Assembly (NCBI GenBank): GCA_029237695.1
Contig: CM055275.1
Span: forward strand, 9,064,899-9,128,898
Source: Conchocele bisecta
Lineage: Eukaryota; Mollusca; Bivalvia; Lucinida; Thyasiridae
Reading direction: 5' to 3'
DNA: 64,000 nt
Part shown: positions 58,595 through 64,000 of the stretch, one piece after another
How positions within the stretch are numbered: position 1 is the first letter of the stretch
How the letters are laid out: the number at the start of each line of letters is the position of its first letter
Program-made: the position numbers and the translations under genes
Notes under the pieces: model-generated
Database searches by the model: none
What the model was told of the DNA's origin: nothing
The model's input: the letters and a program-made list of their open reading frames with translations, nothing else

Positions 58595-59038
58595 TTATTG
58601 CATATAAAAGGGATCGCGATCAATGTTTAAATGGGGCGCAATCGGTTTCGGAACTTTCTTCGGAACACTGGCTGGTTGTTTTTTCGATAAGGATTGGTGT
58701 AATAGGGGGTATTTCCACACGCACAGGGCACCAACAACTGCCAGACCACCACCAACAACCCAACTCGTGAATTGGGGTTCAATCGGATTCGTCCAACCTC
58801 GATTGGCTGTTGAGTGTGCTTCCAATTCGTGAATTGGGGGTGTTGTTGCACTCAACACTGTTAAACCTGATTGTTCTGTCTTCAGATATTTTGCAGTCTC
58901 CGTCCCCGATTGCAACGACTGTTTAGCCTCACGAAGATCGGCGAGTATTTTATCTTGTTTAACTTTTCGGGTGGCAGCCGCCGCCCTCCCAGCTGCCTGC
59001 CTTTTTGGCTTTTTATGTCGTGCAACCCCCAACTCCAA
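58595..59038 (-). CDS. Basic, membrane-anchored element protein, 147 aa
   Basis: N-terminus is strongly basic and Ala-rich (KKPKRQAAGRAAAATRKVKQ), then a coiled-coil-like KILADLREAKQSLQSG, and one membrane segment at about residues 90-107 (WVVGGGLAVVGALCVW). The tail is Lys/Pro-rich. The basic head could contact DNA and the segment a membrane (inference). The frame is intact; the upstream gene ends 20 bases before it. Confidence 0.6.
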   Translation of the reverse strand: MELGVARHKKPKRQAAGRAAAATRKVKQDKILADLREAKQSLQSGTETAKYLKTEQSGLTVLSATTPPIHELEAHSTANRGWTNPIEPQFTSWVVGGGLAVVGALCVWKYPLLHQSLSKKQPASVPKKVPKPIAPHLNIDRDPFYMQ

Positions 59039-59057
59039 TCGCGATTGGGTTGGAGAA

Positions 59058-59777
59058 TCAATCGGAGTTGGAAGTGCTGCAATCGGGTTCTATTGGGTTG
59101 GACCAATCCCCAACGCTGTTGGAGGTGCAATCGGGGATTGCTGTTCCGTCACTCTCGCAGGTGTGTCTTGTGTCATTATTTATGATATTAATATTAGGGC
59201 TTATAGTTCGTGGGCATATATGTCCAAATTGACAGTGTTTACCCGTGGTCAACGCGGTTGTCAGCGGAGCTAAGTACATTCCAAACTTGTGATAAATTGA
59301 GCAGCAGGCTGTTCTAAGAGTGTGACCTATAAAAGCGTCAGTCTCTAGATCGCCAATCAATCCCGTAGTGTTTGGTATAGGGAGAAGTATACTAACGGCG
59401 GTTGCGTACAAATGAATAGCCGCCGATCCAAGAGTTTTTGTCATCTCCGTACCTAACCTAGATTCGTATCGCGCATACATTTTATCGATCTCCGCATCTG
59501 ACATCTTATCCACCTGACAAACTGAGAGACGCCTACCGAGATAATGCTCAGATTGTCCCGCACCAACCAGCGCAGCTAGCCGCTCTCGTCGCGCCGCATT
59601 TTCATTTTCATTCGGAGTCGTTGCACTCAACCCAATACCAACTGACGTTGGAGTAGAAGTTGATCCCCATTGCTCTGTCGGAGTTGATGTTCCATTATCT
59701 TTCAGGAAAGATACCGTGTCGGCAGTCGGAGTTGAGGTTTCTTCCATTAGCTGATCGAGAAGTTCGTCGCAGTTCAT
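59058..59777 (-). CDS. Conserved element protein, 239 aa
   Basis: I prefer ATG 59777 (MNCDELLDQLMEET) over 59918 because an AAGAAAATTAGCAATA leader, also seen before the ATPase, sits right upstream, and the longer start adds an atypical hydrophobic head. A Thr/Ser-rich N-terminal part precedes a conserved core: SDAEIDKMYARYESRLGTEM, SAAIHLYATAVSILLPIP, DLETDAFIGHTL, YHKFGMYLAPLTTALTTGKH and a C/H pair (HCQFGHICP). I recognise this core from other Polinton-like elements but know no activity. The C-terminal 45 residues look unconserved. Confidence 0.65.
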   Translation of the reverse strand: MNCDELLDQLMEETSTPTADTVSFLKDNGTSTPTEQWGSTSTPTSVGIGLSATTPNENENAARRERLAALVGAGQSEHYLGRRLSVCQVDKMSDAEIDKMYARYESRLGTEMTKTLGSAAIHLYATAVSILLPIPNTTGLIGDLETDAFIGHTLRTACCSIYHKFGMYLAPLTTALTTGKHCQFGHICPRTISPNINIINNDTRHTCESDGTAIPDCTSNSVGDWSNPIEPDCSTSNSD

Positions 59778-59909
59778 TATTGCTAATTTTCTTAAAATTA
59801 ATTTAACTATTCTAACAAGTCTCATCACTTTAACATATTGCCAAGCGCACCACCCGATACTTATGATCACCGTTATGCTCGCAACAAAGCTCGCAGAGGA
59901 GCACCAAAT

Positions 59910-60023
59910 TGTTAACATTGTTAACCATTGTTTAGCATTTGTTCAACATTTGTTACGCATTTGTTCAGCATTGTTCAGCAATTGCTAAGCATTGTTCAGC
60001 ATTGTTCAGCATTGTTAAGCATT
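59910..60023. repeat. Degenerate 10-12 base repeat (GCATTGTTCA)
   Basis: About ten head-to-tail copies of TTGTTCAGCAT-like units lie in the intergenic gap upstream of the 239-aa gene. They may be a regulatory cluster or a simple slippage array. Confidence 0.7.
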
Positions 60024-60050
60024 TACTCGGCAGTTACTAACGAGCGTTAA

Positions 60051-60672
60051 TTAATTGATAACTTTATAAGCAGTTGGTTGATCAGTCTTTATCAAAAGCT
60101 TGGCGTGCTTAGTCGTGCTTAGAAAGCATCTGTCGAACCTCCATGCGCTCCTCGCGGGTTGGGATAACGTCATTCTCTCGAAGACAGTCATCGAATGAGT
60201 CTCGGTCATTGCAGTGAAAGAGGGCGACCCATTTCGTTTGCTCGCGCAGATCCTTGAGGACGGCGTTGTACATTTGAGTGGAGATCCATACGCTTTGTCT
60301 AGCATGGCGGCCATAAAATGCGAGCTCGGAGAGCATGTCCTTCTTTTTGGTCATCGCCGCCTTGGCCGAGCAGTCGTCAATCACGTATAGGGTGGGCTCG
60401 CCCTGTAGTATTTGGTAGAAGACACGCAACCAATCGTGAAGCCTATCACCGGGGTCAATAACGTATACCTCAGGGTCGGTCCATATCCACGGGCGCCGCT
60501 GATAAGTATCGTTGTGCCGCACAGTGGGACACAGGATCACAATGTGACGAAAGGCATCGCGGTAGGACCCCTCGAGCAAGTCGAGGATGAAAACCGTTTT
60601 TCCACATCCTGTCTGCCCACATATTATGGCAGAGTGGGCATCTCCAATCGTGAATTGGTATTGATTGCTAAT
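60051..60672 (-). pseudogene. FtsK/HerA-type (A32-like) DNA-packaging ATPase
   Basis: The frame carries Walker A GQTGCGKT at 60595-60618, then FRHIVILCPTV, RRPWIWTDPEVYVIDPG, Walker B LYVIDD (about 60390-60407) and a sensor-like VWISTQMYNAVLKDLREQTK. The first in-frame ATG (60579) lies after Walker A, so it cannot be the start. Open frame extends to about 60672 with no ATG: ISNQYQFTIGDAHS follows a promoter-like AAGAAAATTAGCAAT leader, implying a lost start codon. A second defect near 60,120 moves the C-terminus (KHAKLLIKTDQPTAYKVIN) into another frame ending at 60051. The family packages genomes into capsids and forms one module with the adjacent capsid gene. Confidence 0.85.
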
Positions 60673-60714
60673 TTTCTTATTTTTTCAAAATAATTAATTA
60701 ATAAATCGTTAGAT

Positions 60715-62010
60715 TTAGTAGAGTGCTGAGACGTATCGGCCATCTTCGATGTTGAGTTGTGCGTCTGTAATTATATATAAGTACACGTTCAATGGCCCGG
60801 CTCCGTCCGCCTCTTTGGTTATCTGGATTGTCACACCCTCACTAGCGTTCTCAACTTGGCGTCCGATACCGTGTATTTGGTCATCGTCGCTGGCTCGCAT
60901 GTCTAGCCATAACGCGTATTTGGTATTCAGGAACTCCGCGAGGGAGACGGCCGAGAGATGCAGGTCTTTGGCAACTGCTGCAACCTCCGGAGAGCGCTTA
61001 GAGCCGGCAGCAAACTGCCTTCTTACTTCATCCCACTGCTGGTGCACGCGAAGACCCGCGCTGTAGAGTTCATTGGGGACTCCCTCGATCGTCACCTCTA
61101 CCTTCGTGATTTTGGGGTTATAGAATTTGTCGGTTTTTCTAGCACCGAGCGCGAACCGAGCATCCTCCAACAACATCAGTATATCTTTCATCAAGCGGGC
61201 GGGTACGTTGACATTAATATTCCACAATGTGTCGCCTTTGTCTTTCGTCATCTTGCGGTGGCGAAGAACTCGGTCGTAAAGTATGGCAACGCGCCCGGCG
61301 TACTGGGTTCTGATCAATCGCGCGAGTTCGGGCATCGTGACCATGTCGTACTCCAGCGACACATTGTCGATCGTATACGTCGATGTTATGTCGGTGGCTA
61401 TGATAACTCGGCCGTAGTCGTTGAACGTTAGTTCGTATTCGAGGCGGTCAGCCAAAGCACTCTGATAGTAGGGCATGTGACTCTCCAGCAACTCGAAGTC
61501 GAGCGGGATGTAGAAGCGGTTACCGTAAGCGCCCGCGACCGCGTTGTCGCTCGCGTTGTTATCTGCCTTGTTACCAGCCCCGATTCTAAGGTTGGTTACG
61601 TTCTTATTTTTGCTGGTGTCAATACCCTGATAGACAGCGTTTTCGCGCTCTTGCGCCGTCTTCCACAGGTCCTGATAACAATGGTAGACGTCGCTGTCGT
61701 CGATCGACATCACCTCATTACCAGATATCTTTATCATGGTCTTCTTGACGATGGCGCGACCCAGGTTCTGAACGACGGTTCGGTCCGCGTCCGTTGACGT
61801 CAGCGAAATAGTGAAAGCGAGGCGAACAGTCCCCGGCACAATGACATCGCTAGCTCCGAGGTTGGGGAAGCGGAGTAAGAGCTGCTGGTTCTGGTCGATC
61901 GTCGATGGGTTGTTCGTAATAACGACACTCTGTCTCACGCCTTTCGCCCCGAGGGGCTCACGCAGTCTGCGGTATGGATTGAATTTACGACCGTATTGAC
62001 TCGAAGACAT
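60715..62010 (-). CDS. Major capsid protein (double jelly-roll type)
   Basis: An uninterrupted 431-codon frame from ATG 62010 with no visible defect. N-terminal arm rich in Arg (GRKFNPYRRLREPLGAKGVR), then strands with NNPSTIDQNQQLLLRFPNLG, IVPGTVRLAFTISLTS, GRAIVKKTMIKISGNEV, later DFELLESHMPYYQSALADRL and LEYELTFNDYGR, and a C-terminal VYLYIITDAQLNIEDG. This is the capsid pattern I know from adintovirus/Polinton-like elements of invertebrates; at 431 residues it is on the short side for Polinton capsids. It would form hexameric capsomers. It faces the 62.1-kb gene across a 71-base divergent promoter gap. That it alone stays intact may reflect chance or youth. Confidence 0.8.
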   Translation of the reverse strand: MSSSQYGRKFNPYRRLREPLGAKGVRQSVVITNNPSTIDQNQQLLLRFPNLGASDVIVPGTVRLAFTISLTSTDADRTVVQNLGRAIVKKTMIKISGNEVMSIDDSDVYHCYQDLWKTAQERENAVYQGIDTSKNKNVTNLRIGAGNKADNNASDNAVAGAYGNRFYIPLDFELLESHMPYYQSALADRLEYELTFNDYGRVIIATDITSTYTIDNVSLEYDMVTMPELARLIRTQYAGRVAILYDRVLRHRKMTKDKGDTLWNINVNVPARLMKDILMLLEDARFALGARKTDKFYNPKITKVEVTIEGVPNELYSAGLRVHQQWDEVRRQFAAGSKRSPEVAAVAKDLHLSAVSLAEFLNTKYALWLDMRASDDDQIHGIGRQVENASEGVTIQITKEADGAGPLNVYLYIITDAQLNIEDGRYVSALY

Positions 62011-62012
62011 AA

Positions 62013-62081
62013 TTTAGTGAAACTATTAAACCCGTATGGTTTTGTCTTTAATACATTATTAATTTTAAGAAAATTATAAAG
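62013..62081. promoter_or_regulatory. Divergent promoter gap with shared AT-rich leader
   Basis: The gap between the capsid (-) and coiled-coil (+) starts contains ATTAATTTTAAGAAAATTA (62061-62079) just before the + ATG. The same core precedes the 239-aa gene (59780-59805, minus) and, weakened, the ATPase (60667-60701). This suggests a common transcription signal used by these genes. Confidence 0.5.
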
Positions 62082-63303
62082 ATGGCTGATTACGATATTG
62101 ACATGGATGAAATAGGCAGAGACGATTACGTCGATGAGGATGATGATGACATAGATGATGATAACGATAACGAAACGTCCTTCATAGAGACTCCAGTTCC
62201 AATCCAATCGCAATTGGGGGAATTAGGTGGCGCTACCACTAGTCAAAGTCGGAAATTACTCGAGGGAGCTGTAAACGACTACTACAACAGTTTAGCAGAA
62301 AAAGTTCTGGTCTCATCTGTCGGTCGCGACTACTCCAAGTTCAAATTTGATCTGAACGGTAGATTGCCACTAAAAGCAGCATCAAATATCCCAATAGTCA
62401 ACACGAGGACCGGTAAACCCCTAGCACTGAGCACCATTGCAGGAAACCCGGGCGGTGGCCAACTCATAAGAAACGAACTCGGATTCCCAGATTGGAAGAG
62501 GGGTAAACCAATTATGCCTACCCGCGCTGTAGAGGCCCTACAGTCTACCGACGAAACGATGGCGAAAACGGCCCACCGTTACCTCTTCGCGAACTCCGTG
62601 GACTCGATAAGGCTCTGCAAACGGTCCGGGGCGAACTGGTCCTTAACATCTCCAAACTCTCGTCGCTGGATGAACATATCGCGCTAGAAGAAAGAAAACT
62701 GGAGGAAGCCGGTGGCGATAGAGAATCTATCGAGCGGATCACCGAACGCCTGCGGTCGTTGCGGGACGAAAGAGAAGCTCGCTTGCAGGCTGCATCGGCT
62801 TGCCGTGAGGCTCTCCGCACAAAATAAGTCGGATCCGCGAAACAATCTCGAGGGTTCTGCACGAGGACACGACACTCGTTGAGCGTCTTCGCACTCTGTT
62901 CAGAGAGCAGGGCATCACGATAGCAAGCATCCTCGCGGCTCTCGGTATGACTATATCTACTATAGTTCTAGCTTTCACTGGCGGTGCGACTGCACCCACT
63001 CCACCACCCGCGCCAGCACCCGCGCCATCCGGTGGAGCCAAGGAGTGGGTAAAAAAACAACTAAAAGCCCTCGCCAGTCTCCTGGCTAAATTAGCCGGAA
63101 AGACGGCTGCCGCGCTGCCTGGGTTGATCGGAGGTCTCGTCTCCTTCTTGCTATCTATATTTGCCAAAACGGTCGGATGGCTCGCTAAAAATACTTGGGC
63201 TTTAATCGTGGCGATCGCCGGTCTCCTACTATTCTCCGCCAGAGAGTTCCTAAAATCAAAGCGCGAGTTGTCCGATCACCACGAGGGTGACGACGAGCCC
63301 TAA
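62082..63303 (+). pseudogene. Coiled-coil / Pro-rich / hydrophobic element protein, two frameshifts
   Basis: Starts MADYDIDMDEIGRDDY with a very acidic N-terminus (Asp-rich, residues 1-30), then SRKLLEGAVNDYYNSLAEKV and PTRAVEALQSTDETM. Near 62,560-62,595 the frame changes to a coiled coil (LQTVRGELVLNISKLSSLDE; ERITERLRSLRDEREARLQA) that stops at 62825. A third frame carries RVLHEDTTLVERLRTLFREQ, GITIASILAALGM, a Pro-rich stretch (62995-63030) and amphipathic/hydrophobic helices (GAKEWVKKQLKALASLLAKL; LPGLIGGLVSFLLSIFAKTV) to the stop at 63303. Recurrent in this element type by my recollection. The membrane-active-looking tail suggests a role in entry or membrane disruption (inference only). 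Confidence 0.65.
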
Positions 63304-63564
63304 TTTCTCCTCCTCGTGGGTTGTGCTTTCAATCTCGATTGGTTTTTCCGCTCCTGTTCCAATTTCAACATTGTTGATGATTGGATTGGGGGAACTCGAT
63401 GGTGCATCCAATTTGTGAATTGAGGGTACTGGGTTCAACTTTAATCCCGATTGTGTTGAGGGAGGTGTATCCATTTTGTGTTTTGGGTGTTTTACGTAAT
63501 AGGTTCCACTTACAACTCTGCTCCCGACCGTCTTGGGGGGGAGTTTGATGATACCCGTGTTCAC
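63256..63564 (-). CDS. Small element protein overlapping its neighbours, 102 aa
   Basis: Starts MNTGIIKLPPKTVGSR at the ATGA overlap with the upstream gene, as the 10611 gene does in the other copy. Hydrophilic and Pro/Ser-rich, with a C-terminal hydrophobic stretch (LGLVVTLVVIGQLAL). The last 48 bases overlap the 3' end of the coiled-coil gene on the other strand, so the hydrophobic tail is partly dictated by that gene. Function unknown. Confidence 0.5.
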   Translation of the reverse strand: MNTGIIKLPPKTVGSRVVSGTYYVKHPKHKMDTPPSTQSGLKLNPVPSIHKLDAPSSSPNPIINNVEIGTGAEKPIEIESTTHEEEKLGLVVTLVVIGQLAL

Positions 63565-64000
63565 GTTTCAGTTGCGGCCGATTTTTGATTCGTGGTTGCG
63601 ACTACGATCTGATTATTGTAACCGTCAACCGGGTCGTCTCGTAGTATCATATTGCTCGGCGCCATATAAAGACCTATTCCAAATGCGTAGTCTACCGGTG
63701 TGCGGGCAGTCTGCAAAACGTCTTGATAATTCTGGATCGCCTTCTGGAGGTCCTCCTTAGCTGAGATGGCGTCCTCGACAAGTGCCAAGAACTGTTTTTG
63801 TGCGTCAAAGGCCGTTCCCGTACCCAGTATAGCGCTGCGCGTTTGCTTCTGTGAGGCGAGGATTGCCCATACCTATATGCGAATGGATTTGTTTAGGCGA
63901 ATAACCCCACCCTGCGTAAATCCAGTGCTTTTATCTAACATAAATGTGGTCCACGCATTTCGCATCTGTGGAGTATCACCCAGGTCTAGGTATTCCACGT
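63561..64000 (-). pseudogene. Conserved structural-type protein, 3' part (cut by window edge)
   Basis: In one frame from the edge: EYLDLGDTPQMRNAWTTFML, DKSTGFTQGGVIRLNKSIRI, an in-frame TAG (63873-63875), then AFDAQKQFLALVEDAISAKE, VDYAFGIGLYMAPSNMILRD and GYNNQIVVA to the stop. Residue-by-residue it parallels 10200-10614. At the stop position the other copy has Tyr, so the TAG is a point mutation. The frame from 63788 alone is only the 3' third. Confidence 0.7.

Larger units (their letters stand above)
52039..64000. mobile_element. Polinton/Maverick-like (adintovirus-like) element, left 12 kb
   Basis: Polymerase, integrase, packaging ATPase and major capsid genes occur in one compact block with GC content and gene density unlike the flanks. 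The left limit is placed at the palindrome at 52039 because its AGTAGTAT end matches the ends of the 6.85-13.35 kb copy. The right end, with the penton-like and 153-aa genes expected there, lies beyond the window. A maturation protease was not found in the visible part. Confidence 0.85.

Noticed and set aside
52039..64000. Polinton maturation protease or penton gene inside the large element
   Set aside because: No Ulp1/adenain-type Cys-His-Asp pattern or penton-like frame was found in the visible part; they may lie beyond the edge.

Overview
The window looks like nuclear DNA of a marine invertebrate, most likely a bivalve or other mollusc. It is AT-rich, has spliceosomal exons, and is dense with short inverted-repeat transposons, foldback sequences and minisatellite elements of types I associate with molluscs. 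The species call is inference from repeat style only. Little of the window is host coding sequence.

Layout. 1-6.85 kb holds dispersed repeats: a long-TIR element at 1.2-3.0 kb, a minisatellite-bearing element at 4.2-5.0 kb and a dimeric tRNA-like SINE at 6.1-6.5 kb. 6.85-13.35 kb is a decayed, internally deleted Polinton/Maverick-like (adintovirus-like) element with GC-rich inverted ends. 13.5-40.05 kb carries scattered exons of what I read as a host type II membrane protein: a transmembrane first exon followed by two SEA-domain modules of three exons each. All exon phases fit. The second module arose by direct segmental duplication (about 14.08-22.16 kb copied to 32.37-43.47 kb). Between the modules, and inside their introns, lie tandem arrays, foldback hairpins, a Ty3/gypsy pol relic, a non-LTR endonuclease relic and other repeats. 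A 5'-truncated non-LTR retrotransposon sits inside the second duplicate.

44.5-48.7 kb is a broken copy of an uncharacterised gene family that I believe is widespread in invertebrates. It is split by a Tc1-like DD34E transposon whose TA target lies inside a tyrosine codon. 48.7-52.0 kb is non-coding, with a 380-bp direct repeat.

52.04-64.0 kb is a second, larger Polinton-like element that runs off the right edge. Order: 109-bp palindrome; 77-bp repeats; protein-primed family B DNA polymerase (+); convergent retroviral-type integrase (-); five small conserved ORFs (-); packaging ATPase (-); major capsid protein (-); coiled-coil/hydrophobic protein (+); and two overlapping genes (-), the last cut by the window edge. 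The capsid gene is open throughout. The polymerase, integrase, ATPase, the 62-kb gene and the terminal gene carry frameshifts or stops, and polymerase motif C lacks one catalytic Asp, so this copy is not functional as assembled.

The two Polinton-like copies share gene order. The 6.5-kb copy equals the large layout with everything between the middle of the polymerase and the middle of the coiled-coil gene removed, so it reads as an internal-deletion derivative of a related lineage.
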